Shown here: positions 8,428-17,389 of the stretch, piece after piece | Numbering within the stretch: the stretch's first letter is position 1 | Layout: every line of letters starts with the position of its first letter | DNA from: Corynebacterium sp. | GTDB lineage: Bacteria > Actinomycetota > Actinomycetes > Mycobacteriales > Mycobacteriaceae | DNA length: 31,581 nucleotides | NCBI GenBank assembly: GCA_030450335.1 | Contig: JAKDIS010000017.1 | Coordinates: 1-31,581 of the forward strand | Reading direction: 5' to 3' | Notes under the pieces: generated by a model | What the model saw: only the letters and a program-made list of their open reading frames with translations | The model's database searches: none | Told to the model about the DNA's origin: nothing | Translations under genes and position numbers: made by a program

Positions 8428-8457
8428 CGATCACGACCGATCACATCCGATCACGAC
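8428..8457 (+). repeat. Three tandem 10-base repeats upstream of the cyclophilin gene
   Basis: CGATCACGAC (8428-8437), CGATCACATC (8438-8447) and CGATCACGAC (8448-8457) follow each other without a gap. The first and third are identical and the middle differs at two positions. The 10-base period places each copy on about the same face of the helix, as for cooperative binding of a regulator. They lie 28 bases before the TTG start, so they could also act in the mRNA leader. Confidence 0.75.
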
Positions 8458-8484
8458 CATCCCCGAGGGAAAGGCCACGGAGCT

Positions 8485-9330
8485 TTGTCCGACAACTCCT
8501 CCCGCCGCGACGCGGCACTCAAGAATCTCGACAAGGAACTGAAGTCGAGGGCACGGCGCGAAAAGCTGCGCCCCCTCGGCGTCACGCTGGCCACCCTGGT
8601 CGTGCTCGTCGCCCTGGTCGGCGGCATCTACATCGCCGCCACGGCCGGTGGCGGCGACGAAGACGACCAGGAGAACCTCGCCGACGGCCAGAGCTCCGCC
8701 CCGAGCACCCCGGAGACCGAGGAGGCCTCGGCCCCGCAGGAGTGCGCCTACAACGAGTCCGGCGACGCCGCCAAGGAGGTCTCCGTGCCCAGTGCCGACG
8801 ACCTGCGCACGGACGGCACCTCGGACGTCACCCTGGCCACCAACAAGGGCGACATCGGCGTGACCCTGGACTACGGCCAGGCCCCCTGTGCCGCCACCAG
8901 CTTCGAGCACCTCGCCTCGGAGGACTTCTACAACGACACCACCTGCCACCGCGTGGTCGTCAGCGACTCCATGAAGATCCTGCAGTGCGGTGACCCTGCC
9001 GGTGACGGTTCCGGCGGCCCCGGCTACTCCTTCCCCGACGAGTACCCCGTCTGGAACGAGGACGGCGAGCCGGTCGAGGAGGAGGGCCAGTACAAGCGCG
9101 GCGTGCTCGCGATGGCCAACAGCGGCGAGAACACCAACGGCTCCCAGTTCTTCCTCGTCGACGACGAGACCCAGCTGCCCAACGACTACACCATCTTCGG
9201 CACCATCTCCGAGGACGGGCTGAGCACCCTGGACTCCATCATCGAGGAGAACGAGGGTCAGCACGAGGACACCGGCGGCGACGGCGAGCCCGTCGACGAG
9301 GTCCGCATCGAGAGCGCCACGGTCGCCTGA
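8485..9330 (+). CDS. Membrane-anchored cyclophilin-type peptidyl-prolyl isomerase
   Basis: 281 residues from TTG at 8485 (reads SDNSSRRDAALKNLDKELK). A basic cytoplasmic start of about 30 residues precedes one membrane segment (about 31-53), then an acidic Ser/Glu linker and a cyclophilin domain (about 113-281). Family landmarks are CHRVV, MKILQCGDPAGDGSGGPGY, NTNGSQFF and YTIFGTI. It should speed proline isomerisation of exported proteins outside the membrane. Cysteines at 87, 135, 154 and 168, all external, could pair as disulfides. The frame is open back to 8347, but the upstream part has no protein-like features and contains the tandem repeats. GAGGGAAAGG lies about 12 bases before the TTG, a rather long spacing. 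It converges on rel. Confidence 0.92.
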   Translation: MSDNSSRRDAALKNLDKELKSRARREKLRPLGVTLATLVVLVALVGGIYIAATAGGGDEDDQENLADGQSSAPSTPETEEASAPQECAYNESGDAAKEVSVPSADDLRTDGTSDVTLATNKGDIGVTLDYGQAPCAATSFEHLASEDFYNDTTCHRVVVSDSMKILQCGDPAGDGSGGPGYSFPDEYPVWNEDGEPVEEEGQYKRGVLAMANSGENTNGSQFFLVDDETQLPNDYTIFGTISEDGLSTLDSIIEENEGQHEDTGGDGEPVDEVRIESATVA

Positions 9331-9342
9331 CACCCCGCGTCC

Positions 9343-9371
9343 GGTAGGTCGCGCCGTCGGCGCGTCCTACC
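9343..9371. terminator. Hairpin between convergent cyclophilin and rel genes
   Basis: Arms GGTAGGTCGCGCC (9343-9355) and GGCGCGTCCTACC (9359-9371) pair at 12 of 13 positions around a 3-base loop. Neither strand has a T-run, so this would be a U-less, bidirectional terminator of a kind often proposed in actinobacteria. The rel stop codon (9367-9369) lies within the stem. Confidence 0.6.
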
Positions 9372-11637
9372 CCCCGGTGGTGACGCGGTAGACGTCGTAG
9401 ACGCCCTCCACGTTGCGCAGCTGGTTCATCAGGTAACCCAGCTGCTTGGTGTCCGACACCTCGAAGGTGAACCGGCACATCGCCACCCGGTCCTCCGCCA
9501 CGTGAGTGCTCGTGGCGATGATCGGCACCTTCTGTTCACTGACCACACGAGTGACCTCGCTGAGCAGGCCCGTGCGGTCCAGGCCCTCGATCTGCAGGGT
9601 GACCACGAAGACCGCGTCGCGCACGTCCGAGGCCCACGCCACGTCGATGAGGCGCTCCGGCTCTGAGTGCAGCTTCTCGGAGTTGGTGCAGTCCGTACGG
9701 TGCACCGACACCCCGCCACCCTTGGTGATGAAGCCGAAGATCTCGTCGCCGGGCACCGGGGTACAGCACTTGGCGAGCTTCGCCGAGAAATCCGAGTTGC
9801 CCTGCACCAGCACACCGGAGCCGTCACCACGGCCGGACTGGACCTGCTGCTGCGGGGTCGTGCGACGCACCGCGGGGGCCGGGGCGACCGGCTGGTCGTC
9901 CTCGTCGGCGTCGCCCTGGTAGATGTCCTGCAGCATGTGGACCACATGCCCGGCGGTGACCCCGCCCTTGCCGATGGCGTCGTACAGGTCGTCCACGGAA
10001 TCGCGGGAGAGCTGCGTAGCCACCGTGCGCAACGCCGTGGCCGTCACCAGACGCTGCAACGGGATACCCGTACGCTGCGCCTCGGCCGCCAGAGCCTCCT
10101 TGCCCTTCTCCAGGGTCTCCTCGCGGCGCTCCTTGTTGAACCAGGTGCGGATGCGGTTACGCGCCCGCGGGGAGACCACGAACTTCTCCCAGTCCTTCGA
10201 CGGACCCGCGGTCGAGTCCTTCGAGGTGAAGATCTCCACCTTGTCGCCGGTCTTGAGCGGCGACTCCAACGCGACCAGCTTGCCGTTGACCTTCGCACCG
10301 ATGCACCGGTGGCCGACCTCGGTGTGCACCGCGTAGGCGAAGTCCACCGGGGTGGCGTCCGTGGGCAGTGTCACCGCGTCGCCACGGGGGGTGAACACGA
10401 AGATCTGGGTCGTCGAGAGGTCGTAGCGCAGCGAGTCCAGGAACTCGTTGGGGTCCGCGGCCTCCTTCTGCCAGTCGAGCAGCTGACGCATCCACGCCAT
10501 CTGGTCGACCTCGGCGGCGTCGCCCTTGTGCGAGCCCTTGGTCTCCTTGTAGCGCCAGTGGGCGGCGATGCCGTACTCCGCCTGGTAATGCATCTCGTGG
10601 GTACGGATCTGCACCTCCAGCACCTTGGCGTCCGGCCCGATGACCGTGGTGTGCAGCGAGCGGTACACGTCGAAGCGCGGCTGGGAGATGTAGTCCTTGA
10701 ACCGGCCGGGCATCGGCTGGTACTGCGAGTGCACCGCGCCGACGGCGGCGTAGCAGTCGCGGATCTCGTCGACGAGGATGCGGATGCCCACCAAGTCGAA
10801 GATCTCGTCGAAGTCGCGGCCGCGCACGATCATCTTCTGGTAGATCGACCAGTAGTGCTTCGGCCGGCCCACCACCTCGGCGGTGATGTGCGAGTCGCGC
10901 AGCGTGGACTGGATGTCGTTGATGACCTTCGCCAGGTACTGGTCACGCTTGGGCGCACGGTCGGCGACGAGCCGGACGATCTCCTCGTACTTCTTCGGGT
11001 ACAGGATCGCGAAGGACAGGTCCTCCAGCTCCCACTTGATCGTGGCCATGCCCAGGCGGTGCGCCAGCGGTGCGATGACCTCCAGGGTCTGCCGGGCCTT
11101 CTTGGCCTGCTTCTCCGGCGGCAGGAAACGCATCGTGCGCATGTTGTGCAGCCGGTCGGCGACCTTGATCACCAGCACGCGCGGGTCGTGGGCCATGGCC
11201 ACGATCATCTTGCGGATCGTCTCGGCCTCGGCCGCGGAACCCAGGGCGACCTTGTCCAGCTTGGTCACCCCGTCCACCAGCTGGGTGACCTCGGCGCCGA
11301 AGTCGGCGGTGAGGTCGTCGAGGGAATAGTCGGTGTCCTCGACCGTGTCGTGCAGCAGCGCGGCGACCAGCGTGGTGGTGTCCATGCCGATCTCCGCGGC
11401 GATGGTCGCCACGGCAAGCGGGTGGGTGATGTAGGGCTCCCCCGACTTACGCAGCACCCCGGAGTGCAGGCGTTCTGCGGTGGTGTAGGCGCGGCTGAGG
11501 ATCTCGACGTCGGCCTTGGGGTGGTAGCGCCGGTGCACGGCGATCAGCGGCCCCAGCACGGGGTTGATCCTGCTCTTGCCGGTGAGGCTGCGCGCGATAC
11601 GCGCGGCCATCCACAGCGAGTTCTTCTCGTTCGTCAT
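9367..11637 (-). CDS. rel: Bifunctional (p)ppGpp synthetase/hydrolase Rel
   Basis: 756 residues, the normal length of a long RelA/SpoT homologue. Domains in order: HD hydrolase with THPL (H72) and LLHDTVEDT (H96, D97); synthetase with [23 protein letters not shown] and YRSLHT; TGS near 400-460; a region with the conserved CC pair ([15 protein letters not shown]); and a C-terminal ACT domain ending at the stop. The intact HD site and the synthetase site (RGRDFDE) suggest that it both makes and degrades the alarmone, as expected for the single Rel of actinobacteria. It lies 43 bases after apt. A candidate promoter in this gap would give a leader of only about 5 bases. Confidence 0.96.
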   Translation of the reverse strand: MTNEKNSLWMAARIARSLTGKSRINPVLGPLIAVHRRYHPKADVEILSRAYTTAERLHSGVLRKSGEPYITHPLAVATIAAEIGMDTTTLVAALLHDTVEDTDYSLDDLTADFGAEVTQLVDGVTKLDKVALGSAAEAETIRKMIVAMAHDPRVLVIKVADRLHNMRTMRFLPPEKQAKKARQTLEVIAPLAHRLGMATIKWELEDLSFAILYPKKYEEIVRLVADRAPKRDQYLAKVINDIQSTLRDSHITAEVVGRPKHYWSIYQKMIVRGRDFDEIFDLVGIRILVDEIRDCYAAVGAVHSQYQPMPGRFKDYISQPRFDVYRSLHTTVIGPDAKVLEVQIRTHEMHYQAEYGIAAHWRYKETKGSHKGDAAEVDQMAWMRQLLDWQKEAADPNEFLDSLRYDLSTTQIFVFTPRGDAVTLPTDATPVDFAYAVHTEVGHRCIGAKVNGKLVALESPLKTGDKVEIFTSKDSTAGPSKDWEKFVVSPRARNRIRTWFNKERREETLEKGKEALAAEAQRTGIPLQRLVTATALRTVATQLSRDSVDDLYDAIGKGGVTAGHVVHMLQDIYQGDADEDDQPVAPAPAVRRTTPQQQVQSGRGDGSGVLVQGNSDFSAKLAKCCTPVPGDEIFGFITKGGGVSVHRTDCTNSEKLHSEPERLIDVAWASDVRDAVFVVTLQIEGLDRTGLLSEVTRVVSEQKVPIIATSTHVAEDRVAMCRFTFEVSDTKQLGYLMNQLRNVEGVYDVYRVTTGG

Positions 11638-11648
11638 GCCTCACCGTT

Positions 11649-11678
11649 TCCCTACTGTGTGCAGCGTGTGAACGACAA
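11649..11678 (-). promoter_or_regulatory. Candidate rel promoter in the apt-rel gap
   Basis: On the minus strand TTGTCG (11678-11673) is followed after 18 bases by TAGGGA (11654-11649). Transcription would begin near 11642, a few bases before the rel ATG. This would let rel be expressed apart from apt with almost no leader. The -10 is weak. Confidence 0.3.
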
Positions 11679-11680
11679 GC

Positions 11681-12223
11681 CTACTGTCCGCGGGAAACCA
11701 CGTACAACGGAAGGTCCCCCAAACGTTTCGCACCCTGCAGTTCCGGGACCTCCAGGGCCACGGCGACACCCACGGTGATCGCGCCGGCCTTGTCCAGCAG
11801 GGCACGTGCGGCGACCAGCGTGCCGCCGGTGGCGAGCACGTCGTCGACGAGCAGGACGCGGCGTCCGTGCACGTCGAGGCCCTCCGAGGGGATCTCCAGG
11901 GCGGCGGTGCCGTACTCCAGGGCGTAGTCCTGGTGGAACACCGGCGGCGGGAGCTTGCCCGCCTTGCGCAGCGCGAGCACACCGACACCGAGTTGCAGGG
12001 CGACCGCGGAGCCGAGCAGGAAGCCGCGGGCGTCGAGGCCGGCGACGACGTCGATGTCGAACTCGCGGCAGACGTCGGCCATCTCGGTGACGATCGTGCG
12101 GAAGGCCGTTCCGTCGGCGAGGACGGGGGTCAGGTCCTGGAAGACGATCCCGGGCCCCGGGAAGTCCGGGACGTGTCGGGTCTTGGCCGCCAGGGCGGTC
12201 CTGGCGTCCGGGTAGTCAGTCAC
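11681..12223 (-). CDS. apt: Adenine phosphoribosyltransferase
   Basis: 180 residues. The PRPP-binding loop VLLVDDVLATGGT is at 123-135, preceded by the adenine-pocket region FPGPGIVFQDLTP and DARGFLLG, typical of Apt. It makes AMP from adenine and PRPP in purine salvage. The GTG start at 12223 overlaps the stop of the upstream lipoprotein gene by 4 bases (GTGA), indicating coupled translation. It precedes rel, an old linkage in this order that places a PRPP-using nucleotide enzyme next to the alarmone enzyme. Confidence 0.95.
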   Translation of the reverse strand: MTDYPDARTALAAKTRHVPDFPGPGIVFQDLTPVLADGTAFRTIVTEMADVCREFDIDVVAGLDARGFLLGSAVALQLGVGVLALRKAGKLPPPVFHQDYALEYGTAALEIPSEGLDVHGRRVLLVDDVLATGGTLVAARALLDKAGAITVGVAVALEVPELQGAKRLGDLPLYVVSRGQ

Positions 12224-14085
12224 TGCTCGTCCTCACTGTTTTCACTGTCGTCACTGTCGTCACTGTTGCTGCTGCTGGGCTCGGTCGGCGCCGTGGTCGG
12301 TGCCGAGGTCGTCGGGAAGTCCGGGGAGACCCAGCGGTCCATGTTCCAGCTCATGCCGGTCTCGCCGGGGTTGTCGACCACGTTGGACAGGCCACGGTCC
12401 ACCGCAACCGAGCGGGGCTCGGCGGTCAACGGCACGGTCGCCGTCGAGTCCGCCAGGACGTTCTCGGCGTCACGCAGCTGGCTGACCGTGGCCGTGCCCG
12501 AGGCGCCCGACGACGCCGGGAACGAGACCTGCGGGTTCTGGCCGAAGGTCGACCGGGTCTCCAGCAGGGCGTCGTAGTCGGTGCCGAGGCCGTCGAGGTC
12601 GTCGACACCCAGCGGGACCGGCACCACGGTCACGTCCGCGGCGGAGCAGGACTCGACGAGGGTGTCGACCATCGCCCGGTAGCGTGCCACGTCGGAGAAG
12701 TAGCCGACGCGCACGGTCGTCCCGCCCAGGCGGTCGGTGGTCGGCGCGGTGTCGGTGTTGTTGTTGCGGGCGGCGATGTCGCCGAGGTTCTCCCCTGCCT
12801 GGGCGCCGGGGGCGATCAGCCGGAAGGGTGCCTCGTCGACGGTGATGCCGGACTCCGACTTCACCGCGTCGGCCACCGCACTGCGGTCCACGCAGCGCGC
12901 GAAGGCGCGCCGGTTCTCCGCGGAGTCGAAGATGCCGCTGTCCGACAGCGTCAGACCGTCGACACGGGTGCCGGAGCCACGGGTCACGGCGAAGCGTCCG
13001 GAGACGTCGTCGGAGTCCGAGAGGTCCGGGGCGGTCTCGTCGGTGTCCGCCCGGATGCCGTCATCACCGTCCTCTGCACCGTCGGCACCGTCGGCGTCAT
13101 CGCTGCCGGTCGTCTCGCTGGACGGTGCACCGGTCTCGGTTGCCGTGTCAGTCGCCGTCTGCGTCCCTGTCTCCGGAGCGACCTCGAGGCCCGCGGCCAC
13201 CGGGTCGGTCTCAGGGGGGACGTCGGCGACGTAGAGCCGGTAGTCCGAGGAGAGCTGCTCGAAGTCGGGTCCCTCGATGCCGGCACCGGGACCCGACCAC
13301 ATCACGACCTCGTCCAGACCGGGGCGCACCCCGGTCCACTCCGGGTTGACGGTGAGCGCCAGGGAGCCGTCCTCACCACGGGAGGCCACCCGGTACGGCC
13401 CGTAGGTCGGGACCTGCGAGGGGTCGGTCTCGGCGACGCGGAAGGTGGAGCTCCACTCCCGGCCCAGGTCGGCCAGAGCATCCTGGTCGCCGGTGTCGAT
13501 GGCACCGACCACGTCGTACACGCCGGCGCGCTCGGCCACGGTGTGCGAGGGCAGAACCTCGCCGACACTGAACAGCTCGCGGTAACGGCTGCCCATGCCC
13601 CGGTCGAACTCGATGCTGAAGTCACGCTGACCGGCGTCGCAGTTGAAGTCCTTGACCCGGGCGGTCAGGCCCAGGTCGGAGGAGAACAGGTCCGGGTACT
13701 TCGATGCCACCCACGTCAGCAGGAAGTCGTCGCAGACCACCGGGGCGCCGTCGGAGTAGGTCACCTGGTCGCTGATCCGGTAGTTGACGATGTCGCCGTT
13801 GTCCGCCGAGGGCGTCGCCCTCACCAGGTCGGTGTTCGGCAACAGCCGTCCGTCCGGCCCGGTGAGGTAGGAGCCCGGGTACAGGCGTGCGGACACCTTC
13901 GCCGCATCGGTCGCCGCGCCCTGGGCGCTCGCGGCGTTGAGGGTCACGATCGGGCGTGGCAGTGCGTAGCCGAACAGCGGGTCGGACGCGTCCTCGACTC
14001 CGTCGTCGGAGGAGCACGCCACCACCCCGAAGGCCACCGCCGTGGCCGTGAGGAGAGCCGCCGGACGGCGGAATCGATGCGTCAT
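12220..14085 (-). CDS. Family 5 solute-binding lipoprotein without linked transporter (DciAE-like)
   Basis: 621 residues. A signal sequence ends in the lipobox FGVVAC (Cys24), so the mature protein should be lipid-anchored outside the membrane. The body looks like a peptide/nickel-type (family 5) substrate-binding protein, with pieces such as YRISDQVTYSDGAPV and a C-terminal substrate lobe. An acidic Thr/Asp/Glu-rich insert of about 60 residues near 305-360 and a Ser/Asp-rich C-terminal tail are likely disordered. No ABC permease or ATPase lies nearby. In C. glutamicum the gene at this position (between secF and apt) was described as dciAE. Ligand unknown. It starts 22 bases after secF and overlaps apt by 4 bases. 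AGGA precedes the ATG. Confidence 0.88.
   Translation of the reverse strand: MTHRFRRPAALLTATAVAFGVVACSSDDGVEDASDPLFGYALPRPIVTLNAASAQGAATDAAKVSARLYPGSYLTGPDGRLLPNTDLVRATPSADNGDIVNYRISDQVTYSDGAPVVCDDFLLTWVASKYPDLFSSDLGLTARVKDFNCDAGQRDFSIEFDRGMGSRYRELFSVGEVLPSHTVAERAGVYDVVGAIDTGDQDALADLGREWSSTFRVAETDPSQVPTYGPYRVASRGEDGSLALTVNPEWTGVRPGLDEVVMWSGPGAGIEGPDFEQLSSDYRLYVADVPPETDPVAAGLEVAPETGTQTATDTATETGAPSSETTGSDDADGADGAEDGDDGIRADTDETAPDLSDSDDVSGRFAVTRGSGTRVDGLTLSDSGIFDSAENRRAFARCVDRSAVADAVKSESGITVDEAPFRLIAPGAQAGENLGDIAARNNNTDTAPTTDRLGGTTVRVGYFSDVARYRAMVDTLVESCSAADVTVVPVPLGVDDLDGLGTDYDALLETRSTFGQNPQVSFPASSGASGTATVSQLRDAENVLADSTATVPLTAEPRSVAVDRGLSNVVDNPGETGMSWNMDRWVSPDFPTTSAPTTAPTEPSSSNSDDSDDSENSEDEQ
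12233..12268 (-). repeat. Four 9-base coding repeats in the lipoprotein tail
   Basis: Units TCACTGTTT, TCACTGTCG, TCACTGTCG and TCACTGTTG (plus-strand reading, 12233-12268) encode the Ser/Asp-rich end of the lipoprotein. The 9-base period keeps the reading frame, so copy number could vary between strains without breaking the gene or the coupled apt start just downstream. Confidence 0.7.
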
Positions 14086-14107
14086 CGTCCTGTCTTTCCT
14101 TGTGAGA

Positions 14108-15358
14108 TTACATCCCGGGCCGCCAGGTGCGGCCCCTGTCCTGACCGGGTTCGGTGTCCCCGCCGTGCGAGTGCGGCGGCAACGTGACGGTGCGCCGCGG
14201 CTGCTCGTCGGCCGCTTCGGCGGCCGGGCCGTCCTGCGCGGCCTCGTCGCCGGAGGCGTCAGCAGCGGACTGGTCCGCCGGTACGACGCTGCGGTCCGCG
14301 GCGAGTTCGCGGGCGCGGGCGACCTTGCGGTCGTGCTCGACCATCTTCTTCTGGCGGCTCTTCAGGGTCACCAGCAGCGGCGCCGAGAAGTAGATCGAGC
14401 TGAAGGTACCGGCGATCACGCCCACGAACTGGACCAGGGCCAGGTCCTTGAGCGTGCCGACACCCATCAGCCACACCGCCACGACCAGCAGCGAGGCAAT
14501 CGGGACCACGGAGAACAGCGAGGTGTTCAACGACCTCATCACCGTCTGGTTGATCGCCAGGTTGACCTGTTCACCGTAGGTGGAGCGCGTCGAGCTGAAC
14601 ACGTCCTGCGTGTTCTCGTGGACCTTGTCGAACACGATCACGGTGTCGTAGAGCGAGTACGCCAGAATCGTCAGCAGGCCGATGATCGTGGCCGGTGAGA
14701 CCTCGAATCCGACGAGCGAGTAGATGCCGGCGACGAAGATGCCGTCCAGCAGCAGGGTGACGATCGCGGAGATCGCCATGTCGCGCTCCATGCGGATGGT
14801 GATGTAGACGAAGACGATCGCCAGGAACACCACCATGCCGATGACCATGCGTTCGGTGACCGACTGGCCCCAGGACTCCGACACGGTGGAGTCGCTGATG
14901 GCGTCGGGGCTGGGCTGGCCGGTCTGGTCGGTCGGCTCGAACTCATCGTAGAGCGCGACCCGTGCCTCACGGATCTGCTCGTCCGACAGACGCTCGGAGG
15001 CGACCTCGATGCTCTGGCTGTTGCCGCTGCCCACGGTCTGCACCGACTGCGGTGTCACACCGGTGGCGTCCTCGACGACCTCGGTGACCGAGGTCTCGGT
15101 GGCACCGTTGGACGGCGGCATGGTCAGCTTCGTGCCACCCTCCAGGTCGATGCCCAAGGTGAAGCCCTTGATCGCGATGACCAGGAAGCACAGCAAGGTC
15201 AGCAGCGCGTAGATCCAGTACCAGCGGCGCCGCTTGCCGACGAAGGCGAAGTTGGCCTCGCCGTTATAGGTCTTCTCGAGGATACCGGCGGGCTTGGGGG
15301 TAGGCGCGGTGGAAGACGTGTTGGAAGACGTGGTTTCAGTCGTCGCGTTCATGCTCAC
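14108..15358 (-). CDS. secF: Protein translocase accessory subunit SecF
   Basis: 416 residues. One N-terminal membrane segment (about 48-68) is followed by the external domain beginning GIDLEGGTKL, then five membrane segments with the SecF-type ILAYSLYDTVIVFDKVHEN and RSLNTSLFSVVPIASLL. A polar, charged tail of about 75 residues extends past the last segment. With SecD it uses the proton gradient to help exported proteins leave the SecYEG channel. GTG at 15358 overlaps the secD stop by 4 bases; an ATG two codons later is possible. It is followed after 22 bases by the lipoprotein gene. Confidence 0.95.
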   Translation of the reverse strand: MSMNATTETTSSNTSSTAPTPKPAGILEKTYNGEANFAFVGKRRRWYWIYALLTLLCFLVIAIKGFTLGIDLEGGTKLTMPPSNGATETSVTEVVEDATGVTPQSVQTVGSGNSQSIEVASERLSDEQIREARVALYDEFEPTDQTGQPSPDAISDSTVSESWGQSVTERMVIGMVVFLAIVFVYITIRMERDMAISAIVTLLLDGIFVAGIYSLVGFEVSPATIIGLLTILAYSLYDTVIVFDKVHENTQDVFSSTRSTYGEQVNLAINQTVMRSLNTSLFSVVPIASLLVVAVWLMGVGTLKDLALVQFVGVIAGTFSSIYFSAPLLVTLKSRQKKMVEHDRKVARARELAADRSVVPADQSAADASGDEAAQDGPAAEAADEQPRRTVTLPPHSHGGDTEPGQDRGRTWRPGM

Positions 15359-17229
15359 TGGTCCTTTCCGTTCTCAGTGGAGGACGCAGGGCCGTCCTGT
15401 GGAGCGCTGTCCGGATCGCCGTCGGGTTCTCCGTCCGGCTCGCTGTCGGGGACCGTCACGGGCTCGGAGCCTTCGGCCAGCTGGCCGGCGCGGCGGCGTT
15501 CCGCCGAGCGGAAGGCCGAGTGCAGGCCGTTGAGCTTCGGCGAGGCGAACTTCTCCGAGCGCGACATCAGGATCACCAGCGGTGCGGTGACCAGGAAGGC
15601 GATGACCACGTCGAAGACGGTGGACAGACCCAGGGTGAAGGCGAAGCCCTTGACGTCGCCGACGGCCACGAAGTACAGGACCAGGGAGGCGACGATGGAC
15701 ACCACGTTGCCCGTGATGATCGTGGCACGCGCCCGCTTCCAGGCGCGTGGCACCGCGGACCGGAAACTGTGCCCCTGTTGGATCATGTCCTTGATGCGTT
15801 CGAAGTAGACCACGAAAGAGTCCGCGGTCGTACCGATACCGATGATCAGACCGGCGATGCCGGCCAGGTCCAGGCTGTAGTCGATCCACCGGCCCAGCAG
15901 GACCAGGGCACCGTAGATCAGCAGACCCGAGGCGATCAACGAGAACACGGCGACGACACCGAAGCCGCGGTAGTAGATCAGCGACCAGAGCGCGACGAGG
16001 ACCAGGCCGACCAGACCGGCGATGAGACCGGCCTGCAGTGCGGCGGTACCCATCGTCGGCGAGATCGTCTCGGCCGTACCGCCCTGCTCACCGTTCTCGC
16101 CGGTGAAGCTGAGCGGCAGCGCGCCGTAGCGCAGGTTGTTGGCGAGGTCGGACGCCTCGCTCTCGGTGAAGTCACCGGTGATCTCGGAGTCGCGGCCGGG
16201 GGGCGTCGGCGACTGCATCGTCGGTGCGGAGAGCACCTGGCTGTCGAGGGTGATGGCGACCTGCTGCTGGGCGTACTCCTGCCCGATGCGCTGCCAGGTC
16301 TCGCCACCGGGGGTGGCGTCGCCGGTCTTGAACCGGAAGGTGATCTTGATCTGGCCGGTCTCGGAGTCCAGTCCGCCGAAGATCTGCGAATCGGTGTCGA
16401 TCATGTCACCGGTGAGGCGGGTCCCGTTCTCCTCGTCCTCCTGGCCATTGAGCAGCGGGGCCGGCTCCAGCAGGATCGGCTGACCCTCGCTGCAGCTGAC
16501 CAGCGGCTTGGCGGCGTCGTCGGCACCGGCGAGCGGGTCGACGCCGTCCGAGCAGGTCATGAGGAAGGAGGCGGCGATCTGGGTGTTGGTGTCCTCGGAC
16601 TGGCGGTCCTCACGCATCACCTCGGTGGTCTCCTGGCGCCGGTCGGCCTCCTCGATGGAGTTGGCCGGCTCGGCCGGTTCCTGCGCGGTGACGGTCGGGG
16701 TGTCCTCCGGGGTCTCCATACCCATCTGCTCGACGGTCGCCATGGCGTCCTCGAGCTTCTGGTCCGCCTCGTCGGCGGTGAGAATCCCGGTCTCGACCCA
16801 GCGGTCGGCCATCTCGGTGAGGACGTCGTTGAGACCGTCCTCGGGCATACCGCCCTGCATCACCGGACGGAAGAGCATCTGGGAGGTCTGGCCCAGGGTG
16901 CGTGCCTCGGAGGAGTCCTCGCCGGGAACGGTGATGACAAGGGAGTTGCCGTCGGAGACGACCTGGGCGCCACTGACACCCATGCCGTTGACACGTTCCT
17001 CGAGGATCCGGCGTGCCTGGCTCAGCTGGTCGCTGGTGGGCTCCTCGCCCTGTGGCACCAGGGTGACCCGGGTACCGCCTTGCAGGTCGATGCCCAGCTT
17101 CGGCGTGGGGCTCTTGTCACCGGTGAAGAATACGAGGCCGTAGATCACGACCAGGATGGCGACGAAGAGCAGAAGTGCCTGCTTAGGCCACCTTCTTGCT
17201 CTGGCGGCCGTTGAGCCCTTGGAACTCAC
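15355..17229 (-). CDS. secD: Protein translocase accessory subunit SecD
   Basis: 624 residues. A first membrane segment (about 17-36) is followed by LGIDLQGGTRVTL, a large external region with P1 and head domains enlarged by an acidic Glu/Thr-rich insert (about 175-215), then five membrane segments with IGIGTTADSFVVYFERIKD, the SecD signature. It ends in a charged tail with repeated Pro/Asp/Ser (PDSEPDGEPDGDPDS). The GTG at 17229 has a good AGGAG 8 bases upstream. A gap of 160 bases separates it from yajC. I see no convincing promoter there, so a common transcript with yajC is possible but unproven. Coupled to secF by a 4-base overlap. Confidence 0.95.
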   Translation of the reverse strand: MSSKGSTAARARRWPKQALLLFVAILVVIYGLVFFTGDKSPTPKLGIDLQGGTRVTLVPQGEEPTSDQLSQARRILEERVNGMGVSGAQVVSDGNSLVITVPGEDSSEARTLGQTSQMLFRPVMQGGMPEDGLNDVLTEMADRWVETGILTADEADQKLEDAMATVEQMGMETPEDTPTVTAQEPAEPANSIEEADRRQETTEVMREDRQSEDTNTQIAASFLMTCSDGVDPLAGADDAAKPLVSCSEGQPILLEPAPLLNGQEDEENGTRLTGDMIDTDSQIFGGLDSETGQIKITFRFKTGDATPGGETWQRIGQEYAQQQVAITLDSQVLSAPTMQSPTPPGRDSEITGDFTESEASDLANNLRYGALPLSFTGENGEQGGTAETISPTMGTAALQAGLIAGLVGLVLVALWSLIYYRGFGVVAVFSLIASGLLIYGALVLLGRWIDYSLDLAGIAGLIIGIGTTADSFVVYFERIKDMIQQGHSFRSAVPRAWKRARATIITGNVVSIVASLVLYFVAVGDVKGFAFTLGLSTVFDVVIAFLVTAPLVILMSRSEKFASPKLNGLHSAFRSAERRRAGQLAEGSEPVTVPDSEPDGEPDGDPDSAPQDGPASSTENGKDQ

Positions 17230-17389
17230 TCGGGTTACTCCTGAAGTTTCGGGGATGTCGGCAACATGGGCATGACAAAAGAACCACCGCCATGTCGTCG
17301 ACTGAGTCTAGACCCTCCGGCTGGCAACGTGGGTCATCACGGTCTCACCGGAGGGGTGTGTGGGGAAGGAACTGAGGTGGCGGGACCGG

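Noticed and set aside
9667..11778. A 703-codon open frame on the plus strand opposite rel
   Set aside because: It is the mirror of the GC-rich codons of rel, with no recognisable domains and a composition dominated by Arg, Gly, Val, Asp and His. The rel frame has full-length domain support.
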